Counted from the first letter of the stretch, positions 12,176 through 22,735 are shown. The stretch is 64,000 nucleotides of DNA from Portulaca oleracea (GCA_029582165.1 CM055880.1:8516721-8580720); one strand, 5' to 3'. The notes: a model not told the origin generated them from the letters alone. Made by a program: numbers and translations.

Positions 12176-13087
12176 TTATTCATTATCATTCAGGAAATTG
12201 TTCATGTCTGCAAGGGCCAAAGAAGTAAGCACATCGGGACCGTCCTCCCCCCAAACTCGGGATGATGAGATATAGGGTTGAAGGTGGGCAAGGGAGTGTG
12301 CTACTCTATTCCCTTCTCTACAAACATGGTGCCAAGAAATAAAATCAAAATTAACATCTAGTTTACGGATTTCTCCGATTATAAGGCCTATATAATTACA
12401 TCCACTGAAACCTTTCTCAATCTTGTTGATAAGAGTTAGGCAGTCTCCTTCCACTTGGATTGATTTGTGTCCTGTTTCCCAAGCCGTTTGCAACCCGAAT
12501 AAGCATGCCCCAGCTTCCTCAGTTTCGACGTCTAAAAAGCCTTCTGATTTCTTGGTTCCCGCAATAACAATAGCTCCAGCAGAGTTTCTGATTACGATCC
12601 CCCATCCCTTGCCCCAACCTCCAAGACGGGCTGTGTCGAAATTGAGCTTCCAACAGCCTTGTCGAGGAGGAACCCATTTGGTTGCATGCTTAGATGGCGG
12701 TGACTGTTTCAGGGGAGGCAGAGATGCATAATCTGTCAGTACCTCCTTAGCCTTGCGAAGAGCTTGAACTTTCGAGACGCGGGAATTGCAAACGATCATT
12801 TTATTCCTCAGATTCCAGCATTGCCACGCTATGACCACGAACAGGGCTTTGTTTTCATCATCAAGCTCCGCAAACGCTTGGTATAAATGGTCAATAGCGG
12901 AGGTGTAAGGAGAAGACCATAGTTTCTCTTCTATCCCGCTTAGCTCCCATAGTTCCGCTGTCGGGGGACAATGAAAGATGCTGTGACAGTTGGTCTCCCT
13001 ACCATGGCCACAAATGCGACATTGTCCCTCGTAAGTCTTGATCCGCCGAGAAATTGCTCCCGCCGAAGGGAGTATTTCATTGGCCAA
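12176..13087 (-). pseudogene. LINE zf-RVT end and RNase H domain
   Basis: About 303 codons are open. Near residue 22 is a Cys/His cluster (CRICGHGRETNCHSIFHC) of the zf-RVT type found behind plant LINE reverse transcriptases. From about residue 140 an RNase H-like fold follows: KLNFDTARLG holds the first catalytic aspartate, then come a glutamate helix (VETEEAGACLFGLQTAWE) and VEGDCLTLI with the next aspartate. In retroelement biology this domain degrades the RNA strand of the RNA-DNA hybrid. It is the 3' part of the broken LINE ORF2. The N-terminal methionine is internal to the original protein, so it is not a separate gene. Confidence 0.85.
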
Positions 13088-13103
13088 TCTCCAACCAAAC
13101 GAT

Positions 13104-13622
13104 TTAATCCGGGGTGGGATGTTGAGGCCCCATAGCTTCTTCCAAAACGTTGAGATGAGCAGTCGCTGGGGATGGATTTGAGATGGCGTCGTTGGATGTC
13201 AAAACATGGTATCCCGATCTCACACTGTATTCTCCGTCTCTCGTTTCATTCCAGGCTTGCTTATCTTCTGGCCAAGTTAGGCATAAAGGAATGGCAGTGA
13301 TAGCTTCGACGTCTCCCGGGAGGAAGTACTGTTGGAGCTTTGTGATATCCCAACTTCCTTTCTCCCAATCTATAAGATCTTTAACTATGGTGGGAGCATT
13401 ATGATCTGGGGGAGGAGTAATCACTCTAAAAGTTGGGGCTCGATTTAGCCATTTGTCATTCCACACTTGGACATTATCCCCCCTTCCCACATACCATCTC
13501 AGCCTGTCTTGAACAAGGTTTTTGGCCTCAAGGATGCTCCTCCAGGTGTACGACGGTCGATTACCAGCGAGGCTTTGAATATATCTGTCTCGGATGGTAC
13601 TTCGCCTTAAGTATCCTAGCAT
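13104..13622 (-). pseudogene. LINE ORF2 fragment between reverse transcriptase and RNase H
   Basis: The open frame contains VGRGDNVQVWNDKWLNRAP, the conserved G-x-G-x-x-I-x-x-W-x-D-x-W segment of plant LINE ORF2, then a zf-RVT lead-in (DGEYSVRSGYHVL). It belongs to the same ORF2 as the neighbouring frames and is separated from them by frameshifts at about 13100 and 13650. Confidence 0.85.
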
Positions 13623-13667
13623 GGCGTTTCCGGATTCGCCAAAGTCTCCATACTTGCTTCCCGAGTG

Positions 13668-15131
13668 CTAAATTGAAACGCTCGGATCCATGAAACCCAT
13701 TCCTCCCATAAATTTACTTTTGCAAAGGGTATCCTTTCCACCCAATGCATTTTCCTTTGCCCTGTTTGCACCCCACCAATATCTCCAAATGATGCTCAAT
13801 GTCACCGCAAGGGAACCCGACAATTTAAATATATACCCATGGCGATATCTTGGCAAAGCTCACGCGACCGCTTTAATGATAACTTCTTGTCACGCCAAGA
13901 GAGAAAGCGGTCGTCCCAACCGCTTGAGCCGCCACCACGTCTTTGATCATGACAAGGTCATTGTATTTTGATTTGCCAACATAGGTGGGAAGGCCTAAAT
14001 ACTTGCTGTGATGTAACCTCCCGAATGTCCAAGAGTCTTGTGATGGCACAGCGTTTCTCCGTGGAAGCGGTTCTGTGGAACACCACATCTGTTTTGTTGT
14101 AGTTTACTTGCTGACCCGAGGCCCTCTCATAGAGAATCAGTAGACGTTTCACCTCTCGGGCCTGTTCCTCCGAAGCTTTGCAAAACAAGATAGTGTCATC
14201 TACAAATAGGAGATGAGAAATGACGGGTGCATTTCTGCAAATTTGTACTCCCTGTAATGAACCTGTGCTCACCGCTGTATTGAAGAGCGCCGATAAACCT
14301 TCGGTTATAATTATGAATAAAAAGGGAGAGATTGGGTCACCTTGACGAAGACCGCGGGTTGGCGTGAGGTTGCCGCACAGGCTACCATTAATGTTGAAGG
14401 AGAATGTCGGCGATTCCACGAAATGCATCACCGTATTGATCCAGTTTTGGTTAAAACCCAGCCGTTGCATGATACCCCTCAGAAAACGCCATTCTACTCT
14501 ATCGAAAGCTTTCTTCATGTCAAGTTTAATAGACATGGGTCCGTTACACGCTGAAGCAATGAATATAGTGGAAGGCTTCATGCTACAGAATATTATCACT
14601 AATGAGCCTCCTCTTACAAAGCCGCCTGAGCATCCGAGATAATATCCGCAAGATTTCCTTGAGTCTGTTTGCAAGCACTTTGGTGGCGATCTTGATAAGG
14701 ACATTAGCTAAGCTGATGGGTCTGAAATCTACTACTGAACTCGGCCGCTTGGTCTTTAGGATTAGTGTAATGAGCGTGTGATTGATGCCTTCCGGAAACG
14801 TCCCACCCTGCAATAAGCTAAGAACGGCGTTGGAGACATCCGGGCCGACTATGTGCCAAAAATGTCGATAAAAACCCGGGCTGAAACCATCAGGTCCCGG
14901 AGACTTTCCCAGGTACATTTGAAAAACTGCAGCTCGGATCTCATCCTGGGTGTAAGGCCGTGTGAGCTCTAAGTTCATCGCCTCTGTGACTTTGGTGGGC
15001 ACGCACTGAAGAACCTCCTCCATCGCTAGCTCCTTCTGAAGAAAACAGGACATTATAATATTCACAGAATATCGTTGCAATATCATCAGTAGATGTATAA
15101 ACATTACCATCTGTGTCACTGATTTCCGCAA
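13668..15131 (-). pseudogene. LINE reverse transcriptase, frameshifted
   Basis: Reading leftwards, the first block (about 15000-14690) has KSPGPDGFSPGFYRHFW and the following DFRPISLANV segment. The next block (about 14600-13960) has KLDMKKAFDRVEWRFL, GLRQGDPISPFLFIIITE and the catalytic FVDD box (14195-14206). The last block (13856-13668) holds the KENALGGKDTLCKSKFMGG region. At least two frameshifts separate these blocks, so the enzyme is dead although the catalytic aspartates remain. Confidence 0.9.
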
Positions 15132-15867
15132 TGTGATTTACTCGTCTCCGCGCCGACGCCTTTCTGTGGAACCATTTAGAATTCCTGTCTCCATACGTCA
15201 GATAATCTCGTTTGGCCCTTTGCCACCACATGATCTCCTCCTTTCTCCTCAACTCCTTGAGTTTGGTCATGAGAGCCCTTCGCTCAGTTCTGCTAACACC
15301 CGAATCAAGTTTTCGGTGTATGTCTTGAATGGCCCTGGTGACGTTGCCAAATGATGAACTGGCCCAATCTTGAAGGGCATGTTTGCAGTGCTCAAGCTTC
15401 TGAATACATTTGTAGCTCGTTACACAATCGCCAGGACTGCCCCAACTTTCCTTTACGACATCACCGCAGGTTGTATCAGACAACCACATATTCTCAAAAA
15501 AGAAGCGTCTCTTGGTAGGCCTATGAGCATGGAAATTCAGATTAAAGTTCAACCTTATCGGCAAGTGGTCTGACAGTGTTTCATTCAGATGTGTGACTGT
15601 CGCCATGGGGAAGATACTGACCCAGTCCGCATTAGCCATGTAGCGATCGAGTCGTTCCTCAACTGACTCCATATCTCCTCTCTTGTTCCACCATGTATAC
15701 TCATAGCCTTTGAAACCCAGATCGGACAACCCACAATTGGAGAAAGCTTCTTGAAAACTGTCAAGAACGTGTTGCTGTTTCGGAGGTCCTCCACATTTTT
15801 CATAATTGTAAAAAATTTCGTTGATGTCTCTTCCAATGAGCCAAGGTAAGTTTGAATGCCCGTGCAA
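14941..15867 (-). pseudogene. LINE AP-type endonuclease, N-terminally truncated
   Basis: The frame starts within the endonuclease at GRDINEIFYNYEKCGG, matching the GDFNE box of L1 endonucleases, and continues with GFKGYEYTWWNKR, VEERLDRYMAN and the SDHLPI box with its catalytic aspartate and histidine. Further on it enters the linker to the reverse transcriptase (WWQRAKRDYLTYGDRNSKWF). The enzyme would nick target DNA. The N-terminal catalytic motifs are absent because the element is truncated at about 15930. Confidence 0.85.
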
Positions 15868-16248
15868 ATCCTCAATGAGCTTACAAGTCTTTAGCTTGTC
15901 TTGGGTAGCTGGCCAACCATAGATACTCTAGATATTTTATAGGTAATTTTTTAAATTCAAGATATTTTAGATACCTTAATACTCTCTCTGTATCAAAATA
16001 TTTAGGGAAATTGGATTCTAATAATACGAACTTTTGGCCATATAAGACTTAATAATACGAACTTTCGATTAGGTTCTGAATAATATGAACTTTGACCCCT
16101 TGTTACCCACAGTAACATGCCACCGAGTTAGCACTGTTCTGACTCGTTGGTAAAATAACATGGCGGTGGCGGCATGTGCTCCTTGATGTTTGACTCTGCC
16201 AGCTCAGCGTTTGACTTAAAAAAAATCGTCACGTCACCCATTGACTCA

Positions 16249-16252
<4 letters not shown>

Positions 16253-16315
<63 letters not shown>
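16253..16315. repeat. (CT)n microsatellite
   Basis: About 30 CT units with one interruption, inside the left TIR of the MULE. The mirrored GA tract at 17441-17495 inside the right TIR suggests that both derive from the inner TIR sequence. Confidence 0.95.
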
Positions 16316-16317
<2 letters not shown>

Positions 16318-16563
16318 CCCCTCCTCTTCTTCGATCCACCAAACAACCATGGCCATGGCCATGGCTTCTCCTCCTCTTCTCTCCATAGCAAACCCAGATT
16401 GCAAATTCAATCCCTAATGAAAGTCCCCCTGCCAACTAATTCAAGTTCAATAAAACCCAATTCAACCCCCCACCCCACTTTCGATTTGAACAGATTTTCT
16501 CCATAAACATCAAAACCCAATTCTTCTTCTTCCTCCTTCTTCTTCCTTCTTCCTTCTTCGTTT

Positions 16564-16620
16564 TCGTGGACGCGGAGGTCGTTGCGGAACCAGACGATGG
16601 TGGTCCGGCGGCAATCGAAA
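16564..16620 (-). pseudogene. Captured photolyase/cryptochrome fragment (PHR2-like)
   Basis: The - strand encodes RRTTIVWFRNDLRVHENE, the signature start of the DNA photolyase/cryptochrome alpha/beta domain (IVWFRNDLRVHDNE). The wording is closest to the plant PHR2-type photolyase-like protein as I remember it. Only about 19 residues are present. It is joined directly to the RsmH-like fragment at about 16622-16628 but in another frame. What lies beyond 16560 is low-complexity and no longer photolyase. It is a captured exon piece without function of its own. Confidence 0.75.
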
Positions 16621-16627
16621 CGGATGC

Positions 16628-16996
16628 GAAAAAACATCCAAAACTTCACCAAGCAAAACGGGAATATGACTATCTTTATCCTCGAAATTCTTGACGCACT
16701 CCTCGTTGAACTCCTTCTCCGACCTCGTCCGCCGCTTCACCACCTCCAACGCCGCCGCGGATTTGGCCTTCGCAGTCACCGTCGTCGTCTTCTTCTGCGA
16801 TTTTTCTGTCTCTCTCTTCCTTTTCTTCTTCTTGTCGGAGCAGAAGGTGCTGAAGCGAGAAGCAGGAGTAATGGCGGAGAGGAAATTGGGCGGGAATTTG
16901 AGGGAAATGGAGGAAGATTGGGAAGAAGATGATGAAGAAAAAGTGAAGAGCTTCAATGGCGATTGGCGATGCTGCTGACAGTGCTCTAGCAGCCAT
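16628..16996 (-). pseudogene. Captured 5' end of RsmH/MraW 16S rRNA methyltransferase gene
   Basis: Reading leftwards, a start codon at 16996 gives MAARALSAASPIAIEAL, an organelle-targeting-like N-terminus. After a frameshift near 16950 the frame continues with a serine-rich stretch, a lysine-rich linker, KRRTRSEKEFNEECVKNF and DSHIPVLLGEVLDVFS. The last motif is the start of the RsmH domain (HIPVLxxEVL), which methylates C1402 of bacterial-type 16S rRNA. Plant homologues have this RTRSEKEF lead-in. The fragment stops before the SAM-binding motif, so it has no activity. It covers only about 110 residues of the parent protein. Confidence 0.82.
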
Positions 16997-17104
16997 GGCG
17001 CTCAATATGTAATTCTGGATCGAGGGTTTTGTGAGATAGATAAATCCTTTTTTTCAGTTTTTGGGTTCGGATTTCCCGTATTTTGCAACTTATTAGTCTG
17101 TCTT

Positions 17105-17278
17105 TTAAAAGTTTAGGGTGGGGATGGAGGAGGAGAGAGAGAGGGAAATGGAAGTTGTCGGAGGGACGATAATGGCGGAGCTTGTGGTGGTTGTGGTGGT
17201 TGTGGTGGTGGAGTTCTCGTCGTCAATGGTAGAGGAGTGTGTGTCGTTTAGGGTGGGTGGGTCCATGTCGATCGCCAT
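17105..17278 (-). pseudogene. Captured 5' gene fragment, parent unknown
   Basis: A 57-codon frame beginning MAIDMDPPTLNDTHSSTIDD is followed by a threonine run and a serine-rich tail, and ends at a stop at 17105. The sequence in front of it (17280-17400) is pyrimidine-rich like a plant 5' UTR. It probably represents the first exon of a host gene taken up by the MULE. The parent gene is not recognised. Confidence 0.45.
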
Positions 17279-17436
17279 TGATGAGAGCTTGAGCTTGAGG
17301 TTGAAGAAGAAGAAGGATAAGTTGTTTGTGATGTCTGCAAATTTTTTCTGGGTTTGGTGGGGGGTAGAGATATGAAGCGGGTTATTTACAAAGGGTGGTT
17401 GGTGAGGAAATTTATTTGTGAAATCAGAAAATGCAA

Positions 17437-17440
<4 letters not shown>

Positions 17441-17490
<50 letters not shown>

Positions 17491-17495
17491 GGGAT
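17441..17495. repeat. (GA)n microsatellite
   Basis: About 25 GA units inside the right TIR of the MULE, mirroring the CT tract at 16253-16315. Confidence 0.95.
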
Positions 17496-17980
17496 GATGT
17501 GGACAAAAATAATGCTGACTGGACAAGTCAAAATTGACTAAACCCATCCCTACGCCGCCAGCTAGGACCGCCACCGAGTTAAGAAAAGGGTAACTCGGTG
17601 GCGTGTTATTGGGGGCAACATGGGGTCAAAGTTCATATTATTCAAAACCCAATCGAAAGTTCGTATTATTAAGTCTTATATGGCCAAAAGTTCGTATTAT
17701 TAGAATCCAATTTCCCAAATATTTATCTATTATTCCTTTTATGGATCTTCCAAATTAATTGTCCATCTTGTTAAAATATAAAGTTTTATTCATTGAAATT
17801 CCTAAAATATATAACCTTAATTTACATTTTCAAAAGTATTTAGAGGAGTATGAGAAAAATACGTTTAATACTTCAAATATGAATTAATATGAATTTAGGG
17901 ACATTATTTATATTTTGATCTTAGTTGAGATTAGTTTGCTGATTTTTATACGTTTGCTTTAGTGGACACGATTTTAAGAC

Positions 17981-19559
17981 GGGCATTGCTCTTTGTCGCC
18001 CTTATTTTGCTGTTCGTCGCCCTTAATTGACATAAAATTTCCATTTCATACCCTTACCCTCAATACTTCCCAAACTCTTTCTCCCTCTTTCTCTCTCCTT
18101 CTCTCTCTAGAATAAACTAGCACTCTTTTTATCTGTAAATCCTCAAAACAAAGCCTACTAATTTTTCTAGCAATGAGTAATGAACCATCATCTGAAGAAG
18201 AAGAGGTAAATTTTATGTTTAATTGTTGTTTATTATGTTGAATTGGTAATTTTTGTGTCGAATTGTGCCATTTCTCGTTTAGACCAAGGTTGGTAGCGGA
18301 AATGTCGCGCCCAACCAAGGTCCAAGAGCGCCAGACAAGCTGGACCAAGGCCCACCACGCCAAAGATGCGGCTCGACCTTGGTCCAGCTTGTCTGGCGCT
18401 CTTGGACCTTGGTTGGGCCGCGACATTTCCGCCGCTCAACCTTGGTACAGGCGCTTCTTGTACGTGATTGGGCCAAGGTTGAAACGCAATATGGACGTGC
18501 GATTATATTGTATAATTTTATGTTTTTTTTGTTGAAAAAAAAACATGATTAATCTTATGTATAATTTAACCCTAAACCCATATTTATATTTTATTTATAC
18601 AATAATTCTACTTATTCTCATAAGATTATTATTATTTATATTAATAACACCTACAACTAATAATACTAAATTTATAATTTATACAATTAAAAATAATAAT
18701 ATTGCATATCAAGTACACACAAAACCATGGTCAAATTTTTCAAAAACAAACAACTTTTTTTTTAAAAAATGACAAATTTTGCCCGGAATTCGCCCAAATC
18801 GCGCCCAGAACAAGACCGGACCTTGGCTGGGCGGCGGCCAGATCGCGTCCGGGCCAAGGCCCAGCCGCGATCTGGGCGCCGCCGGGTCATGGCCCGGTCT
18901 TTTTCTGGGCGCGATTGGCATTTTCCGGGCACAATTTTGTCCCTTTTTTTCTTCTTTTAAAGAAAATACACATAAACAAACCATATTAAACCGAATTTAA
19001 ATTTCATATCCAATACATACAAAATCAACTAGTTTAAAACCAAAAATGTGTTAAATTTTGCCCGGAAAATAGAAATCGCGCCAGATCTAGACCGAGCCAA
19101 GGCCGGTCTTTTTCAAGCGCGATTTTTGAGTCGGATAAATTTAACAATTTTGGTTACTTTAATCCCCGCCATGCCCAATTAACCATCAAAACTTATATAA
19201 TTAAATCTATAAAACAAAAACTATTCAAAAACAACAACAAATTCAACTTTAAATTGATATAAATTTACTCAAACTTACCTTGATTTAGGTTGTAGGGTGG
19301 CTCGGAGTGGCGGCGGACGTGGCGGTCGGCGGATGCAGCGGATCATGTGGCGGCGGTGGCGGTGGCGTGGCGGCGCGGCTCCGGTGGTTGTAGTGAGAGA
19401 GAGATAGTGTGAGTGAGTGGAGAGATAGAGGGAGATTGAGTAGAGAGAGAGAGAGAGAGGAGGAGTGAGTTAGTGAGGAGTGAGGGGTATGTAATGGAAA
19501 TTGCTTGGGCAATTAAGGGCGACGCCAGCGATTTCAGGGCGACAAACAAAAAAGGGGGG
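17981..19559. mobile_element. TIR element with internal GC-rich palindromes
   Basis: The ends are inverted relatives. On the left, TTTGTCGCCCTTATTTTGCT is followed by GTCGCCCTTAATTG. On the right, the complement reads TTTGTCGCCCTGAAATCGCT and then GTCGCCCTTAATTG. TTAAGAC at 17974-17980 and 19560-19566 may be part of a target duplication (7 of 9 bases match for a 9-bp site). Inside are three GC-rich palindromic blocks in an otherwise AT-rich body: 18285-18455 (inverted repeat around GTCCAAGAGCGCCAGACAAG), 18778-18935 and 19055-19130. No transposase was found. Possible host-derived exon starts lie at both ends: MSNEPSSEEEE before a GTAAAT at 18173-18206, and a frame leading to CAAG|GTAAGTTTG at about 19280 on the - strand. 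Confidence 0.7.
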
Positions 19560-19693
19560 TTAAGACATTTAAAACAAAATAATAGTAGTAAATATTTATT
19601 TTACAATGGAGGAATAAATACAAAAAACATAAGTTTAGTTCTAGATCCTTCTTCTCGGTCGTTGCTTGGAACTCCAAAGATATCATCTGCTGA

Positions 19694-19751
19694 TTTTCCA
19701 TTTGGTTTTTCCAAAAGGCATGTTCTGATATTTTGCACCCACCACTAACAT
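19694..19751. repeat. Duplicated segment, left copy
   Basis: The sequence from TTTTCCATTTGGTTTTTCCA to TCTGATATTTTGCACCCA and CACTAACATG recurs at 20671-20734 in the same orientation with small differences. The two copies bracket the SINE. The origin is unknown. Confidence 0.75.
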
Positions 19752-19834
19752 GTAGGTGGCCTTAAATCCCTATTAAAGGCTACTACTCTTAGGTCAGACG
19801 ATCTGATATATATCTTTATCTCATTTCACGTGAG

Positions 19835-20472
19835 TTTTTTTTTTATTTTTTATTTTTTATTTTTTTTACATTGGTAAGTTGGATTATTTACTTAGTCGCG
19901 TATTTCGGGGTAAGGGTGGGCAATGGGCCGAGACCCCATAGGTTCAAGAGAGTCGGGCCCTAAAGTATAAGGGTTGTAAAAGGGCCGGGTCGGTGAAGGG
20001 TCGGGTCAAACAAGTCGGCCCATTTCACAATATTAAAGGGTCGATGAATCGATCGGATTGGGTCGACCTACGATAACTAAAATAAATAGTTTTTCCTATT
20101 ATTTTAAATGTCAACCTTATTTAAATTAAATATATTATTAATACTCCACATTAAAAAATAATTAACATAATTACTTTTTTTTATAAATTCTTAATTTAAA
20201 CTTTCACTAAAAACCATGACCCACAACCCATTACTATGAAGGGCCAACATTGACCCGACCTGCCTTACATGACCAATGGGTCGACCTTGACCCAACCCAA
20301 CCCGACCCATTGAACACCCTTATTTCAGGGAGAACCCAGTAGGTCTATCAGTTCAAAGAGGAGGGAGTACACCACCAAAAGGTACACAAGAAAGCCTCCC
20401 AAGAAAATTGTGATTAACAGGAATCGAACTCCTAATGGGGAGGATAAACTTCCCACCGTCACAGCTCATTGG
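19835..20472 (-). mobile_element. tRNA-derived SINE, interrupted by a hAT MITE
   Basis: On the - strand the sequence begins near 20472 and contains AGGAGTTCGATTCC (about 20420), which matches a pol III box B. It ends leftwards in an A-rich tail (T-rich on the + strand, 19835-19867). Removing the insert at 19911-20322 restores a continuous phrase, CTCCC(C/T)GAAATACGCG. The flanks share CTCATTTC-ACGTG (19820-19832) and CTCATTTCTCATGTG (20473-20487), a plausible SINE target duplication with a small indel. The box A region is weak, so the tRNA type cannot be named. Confidence 0.65.
19911..20322. mobile_element. hAT-type MITE inside the SINE
   Basis: A 412-base element with inverted ends TAAGGGTGGGCAATGGG and TAAGGGTGTTCAATGGG. 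The 8-bp flanks TTTCGGGG (19903-19910) and TTTCAGGG (20323-20330) match at 7 of 8 bases, as expected for hAT. Near both ends it carries GGGTCGG-type repeats. No coding capacity. Confidence 0.85.
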
Positions 20473-20487
20473 CTCATTTCTCATGTG

Positions 20488-22137
20488 TTACTTCACATAC
20501 TCTAATGGTTTCCGAACAAGAAGCCAAGTATACACAGAGCACTAGAGCAGTGTTTCAGAGCTCCAAATTCCAATCCGCAAATAAATATGGACGGAATCCT
20601 TCTGGATGTTTCCTACTACCAGGCAGTGGAGAAGAAATTGGTAGCTCAACTTACAAGGCAAGAGACACTGTTTTCCATTTGGTTTTTCCAATGACCAAAG
20701 ATATTTTCTGATATTTTGCACCCATCACTAACATGAGCTTGACGAGACACAATTTATGTTTGCTTTATTACCACCACTCGATGCTTGGTTCGTCATATTA
20801 TATTTCCAATTATATATATAAAATTTAATATTTGAATGGTGGATAAAAATTTCCAATATAATATGAAAAAAAATTAATTGAATCTGAATTTTGATTGTTT
20901 ATTTATTGAACAATTACGATATACTCCGTATATCTAACTAAATTAAAAATCATATTATTCACTTATATAAAATAAATATTTTTTTGGACTTTTCCATGAC
21001 ATAGTGTATTATGTAAATAATGAATGGCGGACATATTGAAGCTATGTTGTAAATGGACATAAATAAAACATTAAACATAGTTATAAGTTTTAATTTTATC
21101 TAAATAATTATATGAGGGAGTAAGAATTATTGTTAAAAAAGTGTCCTAAAATCACTAAATCACTCGATCCCACAATTATTTGTTTCCTAAATTATATTTA
21201 TCAATCACTTTCTCAGTAAATTATATTTATCAATCACTTTCTCAGTAAAACAAATTAATGGACGGGGCATTCATTTTGAAAAAAATGAACAAATCAATGT
21301 AAAAAAATTAGGTAGAAATAAATTAAATGACAAAATACCATCAATGATTGAAAACGTAAATGTTACAAATAATAAGGAACAAAAAAAGTTAGTTAAGTGA
21401 ACAAATAAAAAAATGACGGAGGGAGTATAACGAAATTAGTAAATTACAATACTTTTCCCATTATATAAATAGTAAACTTGTAAAAGTTACTAAAATATTT
21501 CCACACGACAACTAAATTAATTCAAATTAATTATATCCTTTCTTATTCTATTCTTTCTTTTCATTTCGTTTCATCTTCTATCCTAACCTGAACCTAACCT
21601 GACTAAAGAATAGCGTCTAAATGAATAAAAAAGGTTTTTATCTTATTTATTTTTTATAAAAAATAACTAACAAAAACCCGGGCGTTGCCCAAATTAAAAA
21701 ATAAATACCCGAGCGTTCATATATAAATATCCCACTCCTTCAATTAAAAAATGGTCGAACATTGCTTGGTATGTATATAATCATACATCAAGATAAAATT
21801 TTAAATTTTAAATTTTAAATTTTTTCAAATTATAAAAATTAATTGTTTTAATATTTTTATTTTTATTATTAATTTTTTGTTATTTTTAAATTTTATGTTT
21901 TGATTTTTAAATATTTAAGTTTTAAAAATTTTGATTTATTAAATTTTAACTTTAAACTCTAACTTTTAATTTGCTCATTTCGTATTTAAAAAACATATCT
22001 ATACTAACATAAACTTACAAAAATTTACCAAAAAGTAATATTTACCATACTTACCACTAAACTTTACAGACCCTAACTCAACTCTATTCTCTCCCTCTTC
22101 TCTCTCTAACAGTTGCATGTACGCCACTTTTAATTAA
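20488..22137. other. Intergenic, AT-rich, no gene recognised
   Basis: The second copy of the 19694 repeat lies at 20671-20734. A 69-codon frame starting at 20502 (MVSEQEAKYTQ) overlaps it but resembles nothing known. At about 21675-21720 a CCCGGGCGTTGCCC hairpin recalls the 3' hairpin of Helitrons, but no CTRR end or 5' end was found. Direct repeats of TAAATTATATTTATCAATCA occur at 21188-21237. The rest is simple AT-rich DNA. Confidence 0.45.
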
Positions 22138-22462
22138 GGGAAATTGGAATCTAATAAACCAACCTTTGACGGTCCTTTGAAATAACGAACCAACCTTGAA
22201 AATTAATTTACAACGAACCAACCTTGTCATGTTGTTTTTTCCAGCGAACCGCCACCGAGTCTGACTCGTCGGAGATGTGACGTGGCGGCGGTGTTTGCTT
22301 ATGTGGAGGATGTTTTGACCAAAAGAAAAGGAAAAAAAATTGGACAATTTTTTTTGCTGAATTGGCTTAAATAATTCAAGTTTTTCTTTTTTTAAAATAT
22401 CCACCTCAACCCCCCTCCCCTTTTCTCTCCCTCTCTCTCTCTTTCTCTCAGTCAGATTAACG

Positions 22463-22735
22463 ATGGCCATGGCAGGCCTTTCCCCAGCATGTTCCGATTG
22501 CTTTCCACCACCACCATAAGAGCTGCAACTGCCATTTTTGGGGTTCCGTCCATTTCAGAAATAGAGGGAGGAGAACGTCCCTAGTTGTCGGAGTTACCAG
22601 GCTGCCTGAGGATGACGGCTGGTTGCGGGACCATAACCGTCGGTTTCTGGGTTTGTTTGCCGTCCCACAGCCACCGGACGATGACGATTTACGGGAGCAC
22701 GACCCTAGTTTTTGGGTTTTTCTCTTGATAAGTTA
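22463..22735 (+). pseudogene. Possible captured gene fragment, parent unknown
   Basis: GC-rich compared with its flanks. Two frames are open in turn. One begins MFRLLSTTTIRAATAIFGVP, resembling an organelle targeting peptide. The other runs through VTRLPEDDGWLRDHNRRFLG to a stop at about 22735. Neither matches a family I recognise. The position inside the MULE makes capture likely, but this is inference. Confidence 0.35.

Larger units (their letters stand above)
12140..15930 (-). mobile_element. L1-type LINE, 5'-truncated, frameshifted
   Basis: A non-LTR element runs leftwards and ends in a T10 run at 12140-12149, the poly(A) tail of the - strand copy. From 5' to 3' it carries an endonuclease (15867 to about 15000), reverse transcriptase (about 15130-13670), zf-RVT domain (about 13620-13000) and a C-terminal RNase H domain (about 12800-12176). 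The reading frame is broken in several places. The first part of the endonuclease and all of ORF1 are missing, which fits truncated target-primed reverse transcription. No target duplication could be matched with confidence. Confidence 0.9.
16005..17716 (-). mobile_element. Gene-capturing Mutator-like element (Pack-MULE) 1
   Basis: The 1712-base element has terminal inverted repeats of about 140 bases (16005-16145 and 17575-17716) beginning GGGAAATTGGATTCTAATAA. A perfect 9-bp target duplication, AAATATTTA, lies at 15996-16004 and 17717-17725. There is no transposase. CT/GA microsatellites sit just inside each TIR (16253-16315 and 17441-17495). Between them lie fragments resembling 5' ends of host genes, at least two recognisable, all readable leftwards: 17278-17105, 16996-16628 and 16620-16564. 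This is the structure of a Pack-MULE. A MULE with the same terminal sequence lies at 22138. Confidence 0.92.

Noticed and set aside
16128..16506. Arg/Glu- and Ser/Leu-repeat frames
   Set aside because: They are generated by the CT/GA microsatellite inside the MULE terminal repeat.
21675..21720. Helitron 3' end
   Set aside because: The CCCGGGCGTTGCCC hairpin is suggestive, but the CTRR terminus and a 5' TC end were not found.
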